Shown: positions 1-8,873, counted from the stretch's first letter. The stretch is 63,952 bases of DNA from CAVPDE01 sp964580575 (GCA_964580575.1 CAZOLJ010000018.1:1-63952); one strand, 5' to 3'. Notes: generated by a model not told the origin, from the sequence alone. Translations and numbers: made by a program.

Positions 1-542
1 TGTACGGACGTCATGATTCTGAAAAGGGGATAGAGAACGTTTTTGCGGTAAAGGTCCAGAGTCTGCCGGTGGATGGTCTCCGTGGCTGCGGCGGAGCAGT
101 CCTCAAGGATCACAGCCTTGAAGTCGCAGCAAAGGGCATCCATGGCCGTGGTGAGCACGCAGAAGTTGGTGGTGATTCCTGCCACGGCGCAGAGGGTGAC
201 TCCCCTCGCTCTCAGCCATTCCTCGATCCCGGTCCTGAAGAAAGCGGAGAAGCGGGGTTTGGGAAGCCAGAGGTCCTCAGGGTGACGATTTAACTCAGCC
301 GCCGGCTCTGCTCCGGGCGTTCCTGCCAGGGAGTGAGGTTTCATTCTACCCTTAAAGATGAAACCCCCCAATTCAAAGGCGTCGGTGGCAAAGACAACGG
401 GCCATGAGGCGTATCGGAAGGCTTTAGTCAAACGGTTGATAGGGTCAAAAAGCCTTCGAGCCAGAGGGGTGATGGGCACGGGTCTGCTTTCATCAAGGTT
501 GTCCTTCACCATGTCGATAATCAAAAGAGCGGGTTTTTCCAT
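1..542 (-). CDS. Isochorismatase-like cysteine hydrolase (partial, C-terminus off the window)
   Basis: The gene runs off the left edge; about 180 residues are visible. The N-terminus MEKPALLIIDMVKDNL carries the catalytic Asp of the isochorismatase/nicotinamidase fold. Later GITTNFCVLTTAMDAL supplies the nucleophilic Cys with the usual preceding hydrophobic strand, and a Lys sits in the LPKPRFSAFF segment, completing the D-K-C triad of the family. Members hydrolyse isochorismate, nicotinamide, N-carbamoyl compounds or similar small amides; the substrate cannot be assigned. It starts 4 nt beyond the stop of the upstream cysteine desulfurase and is probably cotranscribed with it. The start was chosen because family members begin a few residues before the LLIIDM strand. 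Confidence 0.85.
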   Translation of the reverse strand, partial: MEKPALLIIDMVKDNLDESRPVPITPLARRLFDPINRLTKAFRYASWPVVFATDAFELGGFIFKGRMKPHSLAGTPGAEPAAELNRHPEDLWLPKPRFSAFFRTGIEEWLRARGVTLCAVAGITTNFCVLTTAMDALCCDFKAVILEDCSAAATETIHRQTLDLYRKNVLYPLFRIMTSV

Positions 543-546
543 TCTT

Positions 547-1683
547 CTATTTTCTCATTTCTTTAACTCTCTGAATGATCATGCCTGCCGCCTCTTCGAT
601 CTGATCCATGGTGTTGCTGCGGCCCACGGAAAACCTCAGGGCTCCCATGCCGATTTCAGGAGGAACCCCCATGGCTGAGAGAACGTGAGAGAGCTTCACG
701 GTCCTGTCATGGCAAGCGGCGCCGGTGGAGGCGATGATTCTGGGAAGTCCTTCAAGGATTTTAGCGCCTTCGAGACCCGGAACCGCGACATTCAGCGTGT
801 TGGGGAGCCTATCCGACGGATGACCATTGAGCACTAGGCCGTCGATGCCTTCAAAAAGCAAGCTCTGGAGACGATCTCGAAGGGTTGTCATGTGCCCTTG
901 ATCTTCTTTGAGCCTGCCCCGGGCAATGCGGCAAGCGGCCCCAAGGCCTGCAGCAAGGATGGTGTTTTCCGTGCCGGACCGCTTCCCCCTTTCCTGGCCT
1001 CCGCCGTGAATGAGAGGTGTAAGGTCTCTTCCCTGTTTCATGAACAGAGCCCCCACGCCCTTAGGTCCGTAAAGCTTGTGGCCTGCAATGGTCAGGAAAT
1101 CCACGCCCAGATCCTCGACATCCACAGGGAGCTTGCCCACGGCTTGAGCCGCATCCGTGTGAACGGGGATATTGGATTCCCGGGCAATCCGAGAGATCTC
1201 TCCCACAGGCTGCAGCGTCCCGGTCTCGTTGTTCGCGAGCATGATCGAGATGAGGAAGGTATGAGGGCCGATGGCTTTGCGGACATCGTCCGGATCGACA
1301 CGGCCATGGCGGTCCACCGCGAGAACGGTTACGCGGACCCCCAGCTCCAGGAGGAACAAGGCCGGATTCAGAATGGCAGGGTGCTCCACGGCGGAAGTGA
1401 TGATGTGAAAATCTCCGGGCCTTCTCAGGTCGATCACTCCTTTGAGGACCGTGTTGTTGGATTCGCTTCCTCCGGAGGTGAAGACGATCTCTTCATCTCC
1501 AGCGTGAATGAGGCCTGTGACCTCACCTCTAGCCTGTTCAACCTTCTGTTTTGCTCTTGTGCCGAGAAAATAGCCGCTGGAAGGGTTGCCGAATTCCTTT
1601 TCCATGACGGTCTTCATGATCGCGGCTGCGCTGGGTTCAATGGGGGTCGTGGCGTTGTGATCCAGATAGATGGAGTCTTCCAT
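547..1683 (-). CDS. Cysteine desulfurase (NifS/IscS-like, class V aminotransferase fold)
   Basis: A PLP enzyme that removes sulfur from L-cysteine to feed Fe-S cluster, thiamin or tRNA thiolation pathways; 378 residues, normal for the family. The N-terminus MEDSIYLDHNATTPIEPS is the classic IscS/NifS opening. The PLP lysine is in TIAGHKLYGPKG (Lys203), the substrate-binding His in SAVEHPAIL (His101), and the persulfide Cys in STGAACHD (Cys324). The short loop around Cys324 resembles group I (NifS/IscS) enzymes. I rejected a longer reading frame that starts inside the neighbouring ppsA region; the ATG at 1683 has an AGGGA-type ribosome site. It is divergent from ppsA and upstream of the isochorismatase-like gene. 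No IscU or regulator is visible nearby, so the pathway is open. Confidence 0.92.
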   Translation of the reverse strand: MEDSIYLDHNATTPIEPSAAAIMKTVMEKEFGNPSSGYFLGTRAKQKVEQARGEVTGLIHAGDEEIVFTSGGSESNNTVLKGVIDLRRPGDFHIITSAVEHPAILNPALFLLELGVRVTVLAVDRHGRVDPDDVRKAIGPHTFLISIMLANNETGTLQPVGEISRIARESNIPVHTDAAQAVGKLPVDVEDLGVDFLTIAGHKLYGPKGVGALFMKQGRDLTPLIHGGGQERGKRSGTENTILAAGLGAACRIARGRLKEDQGHMTTLRDRLQSLLFEGIDGLVLNGHPSDRLPNTLNVAVPGLEGAKILEGLPRIIASTGAACHDRTVKLSHVLSAMGVPPEIGMGALRFSVGRSNTMDQIEEAAGMIIQRVKEMRK

Positions 1684-1739
1684 GTTGTCATTCCCTTGTG
1701 ATCTGCTCTGAGAATCCCTTTCTCCTTGTAGACCATATT

Positions 1740-1776
1740 TTGTCAATTGACAATCCCAGTGTAGGAATGGTAGAAA
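1740..1776 (+). promoter_or_regulatory. Divergent control region of ppsA and the cysteine desulfurase, with perfect palindrome
   Basis: TTGTCAATTGACAA at 1740-1753 is a perfect 14-bp palindrome. Its right half gives TTGACA (1747-1752), an ideal -35 box, followed after 18 nt by TAGAAA (1771-1776), a moderate -10 for ppsA about 90 nt upstream of its ATG. The left half gives the same hexamer on the minus strand, but I see no good -10 there. The symmetry may be an operator or just two abutting -35 boxes. Confidence 0.45.
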
Positions 1777-1864
1777 TACAACGGCGTTATTTGTTGAAAT
1801 CAGTAGATTTCCTGGCAGTATCCGTTGTTTTACCCTTGAATTGCTTTGAGGAAGGAGAAGGCTC

Positions 1865-4339
1865 ATGGCTGCGGACAAGAGCAAGCGTTTTGTTCTTTGG
1901 TTCAATGAGATCGGCATAGAGGACATTCCCATGGTGGGTGGGAAGAACGCCTCCCTCGGGGAGATGTATCAGAAACTCCATCAGCAGGGCATCAACATCC
2001 CCAATGGTTTTGCCATTACCGCCTATGCCTACCGCTACTTCCTGAAGTACGCGGGCATTGAAGATGAAATCAAGAAAATCCTCAAAGATCTGGATACCCA
2101 CGACCTCAGCAACCTGATGAGAAAAGGCAGAGAGGTGAGGGACATCATCCGGCACGCCGAGTTCCCCCCGGATCTCACCCAGGCAATCTATCTGGGATAT
2201 GACAAACTGGCCGAGGAATTCAGACTGGGAGGAATGGACAACCTGGACGTGGCTATCCGGTCATCTGCCACAGCCGAGGACCTGCCGGATGCCTCTTTCG
2301 CAGGCCAGCAGGAGACGTACCTGAACATCCGGGGCAAGATGAGTGTTCTGGATGCGTGCAAGAGGTGTTTTGCAAGCCTTTTCACCAACCGGGCCATCTC
2401 CTATCGCCACGACAAAGGGTTCGGGCAGTTCGACGTTTCCCTTTCCATTGCCGTTCAGAAAATGGTGCGGAGTGATTCAGCCTATTCAGGGGTCATCTTC
2501 ACCATTGACACGGAAACAGGGTTCAAGGACGCGGTGTTCATCACCGGAGCTTACGGGTTGGGCGAAAACGTGGTCCAGGGCACGGTGAACCCGGACGAGT
2601 ACTTCGTCTTCAAGCCGACCCTGAAACAGGGCAAGAAAGCCATCATTCACCGCAAGGTCGGAGACCGGGACATCAAGATGGTCTATTCCCTGGAAGATGA
2701 CGCCACGACCAAAAACGTGGCCGTTACCCTCAGCGAAAGGCGCCGCTATGTCCTCGAAGATGATGAGATCCTGAAGCTCGCTGAATGGGCGTGCATCATT
2801 GAAGACCACTACAGCAAAGAGGCGGGACACTTCAAGCCCATGGACATCGAGTGGGCCAAAGATGGGGATGGGGTGACCATTGGGACCGGAAAGCTCTTTA
2901 TCGTGCAGGCCAGACCTGAGACGATTCACTCCCAGAGGAACCTCAATACCTATGAGACCTACTCTCTTCTTCAGAAGGGAGATGTCCTGGTTACAGGCAT
3001 AGCCGTGGGAAGCAAGGTGGGATGTGGAGTTGCCAAGGTCATCGAAACATCCGCAGACATCGCTAAATTCAAGGAAGGGGAAGTCCTGGTCACGAGCATG
3101 ACCGACCCTGACTGGGAACCGATCATGAAGATCGCTTCCGCCATCGTAACCAACAGGGGCGGCCGAACATGCCATGCGGCCATTGTGTCCCGGGAACTGG
3201 GAATTCCCTGCGTCATCGGCACCGGCAACGGGGATGAGATCATCAAGCCGGGGCAGGAGATCACGGTCTCATGCTGCGAAGGGGAAACAGGCGTGGTTTA
3301 CAACGGCCAGCTCAAGTTCAAGGTGGAGAGCATCAACCTGGATGAACTGCCCAAGACGCGGACCAAAATCATGATGAACGTGGGAATCCCGGAGCAGGCC
3401 TTTTCCCAGGGAATGATCCCCAATGAAGGAGTCGGTCTTACGAGAGAGGAGTTCATCATCAATTCCCACATCGGGATTCATCCCCTGGCGCTCATCGCCT
3501 ATGAAGACCTGAAGAAGAGGGCCAAGACGGAGCAGCGCATTGCCGGCGTGGTGTACAAGATTGACGAAATCACGGCGGTTTACGATGACAAGAAGCAGTT
3601 TTTCATCGACAAGCTTTCTGAAGGCGTGGCGAGAATCGCTGCAGGTTTTTATCCCAATGACGTGATCGTGCGGCTTTCCGATTTCAAGACGAATGAGTAT
3701 GAGAACCTGCTGGGCGGGTTCCTTTACGAACCCAAAGAAAACAACCCCATGATCGGCTGGAGAGGGGCGTCCCGCTACTACGATGAGATCTACAAGCCCG
3801 CCTTTGAGCTCGAGTGCCGCGCCCTGCGCAAGGCGAGAAGCGAGATGGGGCTGACGAACATCAAGGTGATGGTCCCCTTTTGCAGGACCCCTGAGGAGGG
3901 GAAAAAGGTCGTCGCCTTGATGAAGAAATTCGGCCTTGTCCAAGGGGAAGAGGGGCTGGAAATCTACGTCATGTGCGAGATTCCGAGCAACGTCATCTGC
4001 GCGGACCAGTTCGCCGACATCTTCGACGGCTTCTCCATCGGTTCCAATGATCTGACTCAGCTGGCGCTCGGCCTGGACCGGGATTCCACTCTGGTGTCCC
4101 ATCTCTACGATGAAAGAAACGAGGCCGTGAAGCGGCTCGTGGCCCAAGTGATCAAGGTGGCCAAGGAAAAGAAACGAAAAATCGGGATTTGCGGCCAGGG
4201 CCCCAGCGACTTCCCCGAGTTCGCAGAATTTCTCGTGGAGTGCGGCATTGACTCCATCAGCCTGATTCCGGACACGGTGGTGAAGACAAGGCTCGCCATT
4301 GCCAAGAAGGAAAAACATTTAGGAATTAAACCGCAGTAG
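1865..4339 (+). CDS. ppsA: Phosphoenolpyruvate synthase
   Basis: Converts pyruvate, ATP and water to PEP, AMP and phosphate, the gluconeogenic entry point for an anaerobe assimilating acetyl-CoA or pyruvate. 824 residues, close to the usual ~800. Domain order: N-terminal ATP-grasp (MVGGKNASLGEM near the start; AIRSSATAEDLPDASFAGQQET about residues 130-150), swivelling phosphohistidine domain with GGRTCHAAIVSRELG (phosphorylated His437), and a C-terminal PEP-binding barrel ending in CGQGPSDFPEFAEFL, which holds the proton-donating Cys. Start: ATG with a strong GAGGAAGGAG ribosome site. A FabH-like gene follows after 16 nt, so the two are probably cotranscribed. Pyruvate phosphate dikinase is excluded by length and by the PPS-type C-terminal motif. 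Confidence 0.96.
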   Translation: MAADKSKRFVLWFNEIGIEDIPMVGGKNASLGEMYQKLHQQGINIPNGFAITAYAYRYFLKYAGIEDEIKKILKDLDTHDLSNLMRKGREVRDIIRHAEFPPDLTQAIYLGYDKLAEEFRLGGMDNLDVAIRSSATAEDLPDASFAGQQETYLNIRGKMSVLDACKRCFASLFTNRAISYRHDKGFGQFDVSLSIAVQKMVRSDSAYSGVIFTIDTETGFKDAVFITGAYGLGENVVQGTVNPDEYFVFKPTLKQGKKAIIHRKVGDRDIKMVYSLEDDATTKNVAVTLSERRRYVLEDDEILKLAEWACIIEDHYSKEAGHFKPMDIEWAKDGDGVTIGTGKLFIVQARPETIHSQRNLNTYETYSLLQKGDVLVTGIAVGSKVGCGVAKVIETSADIAKFKEGEVLVTSMTDPDWEPIMKIASAIVTNRGGRTCHAAIVSRELGIPCVIGTGNGDEIIKPGQEITVSCCEGETGVVYNGQLKFKVESINLDELPKTRTKIMMNVGIPEQAFSQGMIPNEGVGLTREEFIINSHIGIHPLALIAYEDLKKRAKTEQRIAGVVYKIDEITAVYDDKKQFFIDKLSEGVARIAAGFYPNDVIVRLSDFKTNEYENLLGGFLYEPKENNPMIGWRGASRYYDEIYKPAFELECRALRKARSEMGLTNIKVMVPFCRTPEEGKKVVALMKKFGLVQGEEGLEIYVMCEIPSNVICADQFADIFDGFSIGSNDLTQLALGLDRDSTLVSHLYDERNEAVKRLVAQVIKVAKEKKRKIGICGQGPSDFPEFAEFLVECGIDSISLIPDTVVKTRLAIAKKEKHLGIKPQ

Positions 4340-4355
4340 AAAGATAAGTGCCCCT

Positions 4356-5345
4356 ATGCCAGGAATACGAATTCTGGGGACAGGATCCTATGTCCCACCC
4401 AAGGTGCTGACCAACTTTGACCTCCAGAAGATGGGGCTCGACACGACGGACGACTGGATCACCCAGCGCACCGGTGTCCGGGAAAGGCGCATGGCCGATC
4501 CGGATGTAGCCACCTCGGACCTTTCTCTTGAAGCGTCCCGCAAAGCCCTCGAAATGGCGGGACTGACGGCCAAGGACCTGGATCTCATCATCATCGGGAC
4601 CATCACTCCCGACACCTGCTGCCCGTCCGCCGCGAACTGGCTTCAAGCCAAACTGGATGCGCCTCAGGCCGTGACCTTTGACGTGACGGCGGCCTGCTCC
4701 GGGTTTATCTTCGGCCTCAATGTGGCGACCCAGTATCTTCTCACCGGGTTTTCAAAGACCGTGCTCGTGGTGGGTGCGGAAGTCATGACCAGGACCCTCA
4801 ACTGGAGGGACAGGACCACCTGCATCTTGTGGGGGGACGGCGCCGGAGCGGCCGTCCTGACCAGGGACGGCGGGGGACATCAGATTCTTTCCACCCACAT
4901 CCACACGGACGGAAAAAACGGGCAGGATCTTCTCATGCCCGGAGGCGGTTCGCGAACCACGCCGATTTCCCATGAAAGCGTGGACAAGGGGCTTCACACG
5001 TTGAACATGATCGAGGCGAACGCCAGCTTCAGGGTGGCGGTGCGGCATTTCGTCGAGTCCATCAAAGAGGCGGCGGACCACAACAAGGTGGCGATCAAAG
5101 ACATCGCCTGGTTCGTTCCCCACCAGGCCAACCTGAGAATGTTTCAGTCCATAGCCAAAACCCTGAATCTCCCCATGGAGAAGTTTTATGTGACCCTCCA
5201 CAAATACGGAAACATCTCCTCCGCCTCCTGTGCCATAGCCTTTGATGAAGCGGTCAGGGACGGAAGCATCAAAGAGGGCGACCTGGTGTGCCTCCCTGTT
5301 TTCGGGGGAGGGCTGACCTGGGGAAGCGCGTTGGTGAAGTGGTAA
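4356..5345 (+). CDS. 3-oxoacyl-ACP synthase III-like (FabH family) condensing enzyme
   Basis: Thiolase-fold condensing enzyme that would start fatty-acid synthesis by joining acyl-CoA to malonyl-ACP, or carry out a related Claisen condensation. 329 residues, normal length. The Cys-His-Asn triad is complete: Cys114 in TAACSGFIFG, His256 in FVPHQANLRM and Asn286 in KYGNISSAS. The C-terminal GGGLTWGSALVKW is typical of FabH. It follows ppsA by 16 nt and precedes a GNAT gene by 52 nt on the same strand. No fab cluster surrounds it, so a role other than housekeeping FabH (for example a specialised acyl chain) is possible. Confidence 0.9.
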   Translation: MPGIRILGTGSYVPPKVLTNFDLQKMGLDTTDDWITQRTGVRERRMADPDVATSDLSLEASRKALEMAGLTAKDLDLIIIGTITPDTCCPSAANWLQAKLDAPQAVTFDVTAACSGFIFGLNVATQYLLTGFSKTVLVVGAEVMTRTLNWRDRTTCILWGDGAGAAVLTRDGGGHQILSTHIHTDGKNGQDLLMPGGGSRTTPISHESVDKGLHTLNMIEANASFRVAVRHFVESIKEAADHNKVAIKDIAWFVPHQANLRMFQSIAKTLNLPMEKFYVTLHKYGNISSASCAIAFDEAVRDGSIKEGDLVCLPVFGGGLTWGSALVKW

Positions 5346-5397
5346 AGGGGCGGCCTGAATCCGGAGGGCATTCATCCGGGTCAAAAGGAGGAGCCAT

Positions 5398-5847
5398 ATG
5401 ACGGGTAAGTCAAAAAAAACTGTGATCAGAAAAATGAACGAGAAAGACCTGGACGACGTTGTGGCGATCGACACCAAAGTCCTGGGCAAATCACGGTGGG
5501 ATTACTGGCTCATGAAGATGAGCCTCGCTGAGCAGCGTTTGCCCATTGCTTCTCTGGTGGCTGAAGCGGACGGGAAAGTGGTCGGCTTCATCCTGGGAGA
5601 TGCCAGCGGATATGAATACAGTGTGCCGGAGAACATCGGATGGATTGACACCATCGGTGTGGATCCCGCGTATCAAAAGCAGGGGATCGCCCGGATGCTG
5701 ATGAAAGAAATGGTCGCCAACCTCAAGAAAGTCGGAGTCGATACGATTTACACCATGGTGAACTGGCCGGATTGGGATCTTGTCAAGTTCTTTCATGCCT
5801 GCGGGTTCCAGAAAGGCCCCCTCATCAACCTGGAACTCAAAGTCTGA
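5398..5847 (+). CDS. GNAT-family N-acetyltransferase (RimI-like)
   Basis: A 149-residue single-domain acetyl-CoA-dependent acetyltransferase. The acetyl-CoA loop is recognisable in VDPAYQKQGIARMLMKEMV (Q/R-x-x-G-x-A pattern, about residues 90-105), preceded by the WIDTIGV strand and followed by a C-terminal aromatic-rich strand. The start has a strong AAAAGGAGG site. It is the last gene of the ppsA-fabH stretch and is convergent with the AOR gene, with only 12 nt between the stops. The substrate, protein or small molecule, cannot be told from sequence. Confidence 0.85.
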   Translation: MTGKSKKTVIRKMNEKDLDDVVAIDTKVLGKSRWDYWLMKMSLAEQRLPIASLVAEADGKVVGFILGDASGYEYSVPENIGWIDTIGVDPAYQKQGIARMLMKEMVANLKKVGVDTIYTMVNWPDWDLVKFFHACGFQKGPLINLELKV

Positions 5848-5859
5848 CGACACCACCCC

Positions 5860-7770
5860 TCAGGGCGCGGGCAAGATCCCTCTCTGCACAAAATCTTCGC
5901 TCACGTAATCCAGGCCCAGCTTGTCCAGCGTCTTTTTGGTGGGGACCCCTTCCGGGGTCCACCCCTTGAATTCATAGTACGCGTCAAGCACTTTGGTTTC
6001 CATCTCAGGGTCTCTGATCTCCCAATGGTCTTCAGGCGGCTTCTCGTCCTTTCTCCTCAAGCCTCTCCTCACATTGAGGGCTCTCACCAGAGTCCGGTTC
6101 CTTCTCCCTATTTCCCAGAGGGCGTCTGAATCAAGCTCCATCCCGGTCGCCATGGAGATGAAATCCGGCAGATTATAGATGTGATACGGAGTCCTGCCGC
6201 CGAATTGGCCTCTGAAGGACGACAAAAAAGAGCACATCCCGATGGCGTCGTCGATGTAATGCATGGTCTCATTCCAATCCGCAATGTGAACAGACGCTTC
6301 AACAGAGGGATGTTGACGCGGCTCCCACTCCAAGAACCATTTCTCGAACCTATCAGGAGCAGCGGCCCAATTCCTCACAAACGCCTCTCTCTCCTTCTTG
6401 TCTGCAATGGGGGACTGGGGGTAGGACCCTTCCATCTGGGTGATCGTCATCTTCTCGCCGGTGGCGTACATGAGAAAATAAGGGTAGTTGATCATTTTCA
6501 GCTTGAGAGGGAGCTGCTCAAACTTCTTGATGGTGTTGTGATCAAATTGTTCCGCGCCCTTTCCGATCCGACGGGCTGCCCAATAAACGCCATCGGCCAA
6601 AGCATCTCCCATCCCTTCGCGCCGAACAATTTTTTCAACGAGATAGAAGAACCTTTGCCCAGAGTCGGACGGAAATCCCGGCAGGTCCCTGTCGGTTAGA
6701 ATTCCGGCTTCGTAGAGTTCAACGGCAAAGGCGAGAACCTGCGGCGTCGAGTATCCGTCCAGTCCGTACTCCTGAGTCAGGCCGAGAATGTCATAATTGA
6801 AATCCAGCTCTTTATAGGCCGCCATGGCGTAGGTCAGTTTGCTGTAGCACTTCTGGAAATAGGTTTGCCGTCCCGGGTAGAAAATAGCCTGATGGCAGTC
6901 CTTCGGACAGTTGTAGCACCCCGTCCATCGAAGCCGCACGGTGTCGGAGATCGCCTTCCACTTCTTTTCCCGTTCTTTGTTCCAATATCCTTTTTTCCGG
7001 TCACGCGCATGTCCCCATGCGAAATTGTCGACGTGGAAAGTTTCATCATCCTCATGCGCCATAGGATCCCCGCACTTCGGGTTCTCATAGATTTTTTTCC
7101 TCACGCCGAGGCACCTCTCGATGAGGTCAGCCGGCCGGGCCAGATGGATGTCCTTTGTTCCGCGAACCGCTATGGCCTTTAGCCTTTTATCTCCCATGAT
7201 CACGCCCACCCCTCGAGAGGCACTGGAGTTGGAGTGTTCGATGGTCGACATGTAAACCCTGTTTTCGCCGGCCAGGCCGATGGCAGCCACCTGGGCGTTG
7301 GGTTGCTTCAACTCCTTTTGAATGAGATCTCCTGTTTCCAGAGCGCCTTTCCCCTGGAGATGAGAGGCATCCCGTATCTCCACTTTGTCATTGTGGATCC
7401 ATAAATAAACGAGGCCGGCGGACTTGCCTCGAAGGATGATTTTGTCGTGACCGGCATGTTTCAGTTCCGGTCCGAAGAATCCCCCGAACAGTGAATTCGA
7501 ATAAAAATTTGTCTGGGGAGAAAAAGTGTTCACGACGGTGCGATTGGCGCCGGGAACAGGGGTGCCATGCAACAGCCCGGTGCTGAAGATGAGCAGGTTG
7601 TCGGGTGAAAAGGGTTCAACTTCAGGAGACACCCTGTCCCACAGGATCTTAGCGGCAGTCCCCTGACCCCCCAGAAAACGCTCGGTTAATCCTGGATCGG
7701 TTTCTGCCCTCTCAATGCTTCCTCGGGTCAGATCAATTTCCAGATTAAACCCTGCTTCTGAGTATCGCAT
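5860..7770 (-). CDS. Aldehyde:ferredoxin oxidoreductase-family tungsten enzyme (BamB-like paralogue)
   Basis: A 636-residue tungstopterin/[4Fe-4S] enzyme of the AOR family, paralogous over its whole length to the BamB-like gene at 14877-16886 (both begin MRY-E-GFNLEIDLTRG). The cluster ligands are C285, C288 and C292 in TGCYNCPKDC plus a Cys in the DDAIGMC segment. Cys308 (FQKCYSKLTY) aligns with the metal-ligand Cys of the BamB-like paralogue, and HVDNF with its active-site WHTENF. These enzymes interconvert carboxylic acids or acyl-CoA derivatives using low-potential ferredoxin; the substrate here is unknown. I prefer the ATG at 7770, with GGGGAG upstream, over a GTG two codons earlier. It is separated from the Bam-like operon by fdhD on the opposite strand, so it probably has its own promoter. 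Confidence 0.88.
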   Translation of the reverse strand: MRYSEAGFNLEIDLTRGSIERAETDPGLTERFLGGQGTAAKILWDRVSPEVEPFSPDNLLIFSTGLLHGTPVPGANRTVVNTFSPQTNFYSNSLFGGFFGPELKHAGHDKIILRGKSAGLVYLWIHNDKVEIRDASHLQGKGALETGDLIQKELKQPNAQVAAIGLAGENRVYMSTIEHSNSSASRGVGVIMGDKRLKAIAVRGTKDIHLARPADLIERCLGVRKKIYENPKCGDPMAHEDDETFHVDNFAWGHARDRKKGYWNKEREKKWKAISDTVRLRWTGCYNCPKDCHQAIFYPGRQTYFQKCYSKLTYAMAAYKELDFNYDILGLTQEYGLDGYSTPQVLAFAVELYEAGILTDRDLPGFPSDSGQRFFYLVEKIVRREGMGDALADGVYWAARRIGKGAEQFDHNTIKKFEQLPLKLKMINYPYFLMYATGEKMTITQMEGSYPQSPIADKKEREAFVRNWAAAPDRFEKWFLEWEPRQHPSVEASVHIADWNETMHYIDDAIGMCSFLSSFRGQFGGRTPYHIYNLPDFISMATGMELDSDALWEIGRRNRTLVRALNVRRGLRRKDEKPPEDHWEIRDPEMETKVLDAYYEFKGWTPEGVPTKKTLDKLGLDYVSEDFVQRGILPAP

Positions 7771-7835
7771 TGCCACTCCCCGAACTTACCACGACCGTGG
7801 GCCCTGCACCGCGCACCACCGTTGCGCGCTGGCGC

Positions 7836-7865
7836 TTGACACCCCGAGCCGGAGTCCTCTATACT
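7836..7865 (+). promoter_or_regulatory. Sigma-70-type promoter of fdhD
   Basis: TTGACA (7836-7841), an 18-nt spacer and TATACT (7860-7865): a near-consensus promoter. It lies inside the apparent 5' extension of the fdhD reading frame, which is why translation must begin downstream of it rather than at the ATG near 7770. Confidence 0.7.
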
Positions 7866-7895
7866 CCGCCTCACAGAAAGCGGGGTAATATCACC

Positions 7896-8714
7896 TTGAG
7901 CGAGAGCACGGTTCCCATAACAGTCCTATTCCAGGAGGGAAAAGTCAAGACCTCCAGCAAGCTGGAACTGATCCAGGAAGAGCCCCTGTCCATCCGGGTT
8001 CAAGGTCAGCCCTACGCTGTTGTCATGCGCACCCCAGGGGACGAACCGGCTCACGTGGCCGGGTTTTGTCTGGCCGAGGGCATCGTGGACAGCCCGGACG
8101 ATGTTGGAACCATCGCCTCCTGCGAGGGAGAAGCCACGAACGTGGTGACCATGACGGTCACACCGATCCGCTTGACGGCCATCACCGGTGTGCTGGAGCG
8201 CAGGGGCTTTGTCAGCCAGACGAGCTGCGGCATCTGCGGAAAGGAACTGGTTGAAGACCTTTCGCAGATCGTCAAGCCCCTCTCCGATGGCCCGACCGTG
8301 GACCTGCAAAAGGCCTATCACTGCCTGGAGAACCTAAAGGGTCAGCAGGCCTTGTACCAGAAGACCCGCGCCGCTCATGCTGCGGCCATTTACAGCTCCG
8401 ACTTTGAACTTCTGTCCATGGCCGAAGACGTGGGCCGCCACAACGCCCTGGACAAGGCCATTGGGAAGCTTTTTCTCAAGAGAACCCTGCACCAGGCAGA
8501 GGTCTTGATCCTCTCCTCCCGCATCAGCTTTGAGCTGGTTCAGAAGGCGGCCCGTGCCAAAATTCCCTTCATCCTGGCCGCGTCCCGGCCTACGGCCCTG
8601 GCTGTGGAACTGGCCGATTCCCTGAACATGACCCTGGCCTCACCGGCCAAGGGCTCGGGGATTCACGTCTATTGCGGCAGCCGCCGCCTGGCCGCTTCCG
8701 CCGCCGGTCAATAA
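7896..8714 (+). CDS. fdhD: FdhD, formate dehydrogenase accessory sulfurtransferase
   Basis: FdhD passes sulfur from a cysteine desulfurase to the molybdenum/tungsten bis-MGD cofactor, which is needed for active formate dehydrogenases. 272 residues from the chosen TTG start, close to E. coli FdhD (277). Visible features: HVAGFCLAEGIVDSPDDV, the sulfur-carrying CxxC in QTSCGICGKEL, AEDVGRHNALDKAIG and SRISFELVQKAARAKIPF, all in family order. The upstream in-frame ATG near 7770 is rejected because the predicted promoter lies inside the resulting extension. The TTG has a GGGG-rich site about 8-10 nt upstream. No formate dehydrogenase gene is in the window; the neighbours on both sides are tungstopterin AOR-family operons, so FdhD may serve those enzymes or a distant Fdh. 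Confidence 0.92.
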   Translation: MSESTVPITVLFQEGKVKTSSKLELIQEEPLSIRVQGQPYAVVMRTPGDEPAHVAGFCLAEGIVDSPDDVGTIASCEGEATNVVTMTVTPIRLTAITGVLERRGFVSQTSCGICGKELVEDLSQIVKPLSDGPTVDLQKAYHCLENLKGQQALYQKTRAAHAAAIYSSDFELLSMAEDVGRHNALDKAIGKLFLKRTLHQAEVLILSSRISFELVQKAARAKIPFILAASRPTALAVELADSLNMTLASPAKGSGIHVYCGSRRLAASAAGQ

Positions 8715-8736
8715 ACTTGGCGGTCTCGCAGAAACT

Positions 8737-8785
8737 CACCAAAGTCGTCACCCCGGCTCCCGGCTTTCGCCGGAATGATAGAAAA
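8737..8785. repeat. Short GTCA-CCGG dispersed intergenic repeat, copy 1
   Basis: GTCACCCCGGCTCCCGGC followed by TTTCGCCGGAATGATAG: inverted CCGGC/GCCGG arms bounded by GTCA and ATGA ends. Related elements lie at 9766-9812 and 45868-45957. The family resembles the GTCATTCCCGC-type palindromic repeats that are common between genes in Desulfobacterota. Confidence 0.55.
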
Positions 8786-8834
8786 AGACATTTTAGGTTC
8801 TGATTCGTTTCGAAAGAAGGAGTGATCGATTGGA

Positions 8835-8873
8835 ATGATGAGAAGTCCCAAAAGGGGCTCCTCATCATTTTTC
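8835..8873 (+). terminator. Intrinsic terminator of fdhD, overlapping the end of the converging mvhD-like gene
   Basis: A 15-bp stem (8835-8849 with 8854-8868, one A-C mismatch and one T-G pair) closes an AAAA loop and is followed by TTTTTCTTT on the plus strand. The hairpin includes the stop codon (8865-8867) of the minus-strand MvhD-like selenoprotein gene. On the minus strand the following T-run is poor, so it mainly serves fdhD. Confidence 0.8.

Noticed and set aside
7770..7895. N-terminal extension of fdhD from an ATG at 7770
   Set aside because: A near-consensus promoter (7836-7865) lies inside it, and the extension (Pro/Arg-rich) has no similarity to FdhD; the TTG at 7896 gives the expected protein length.
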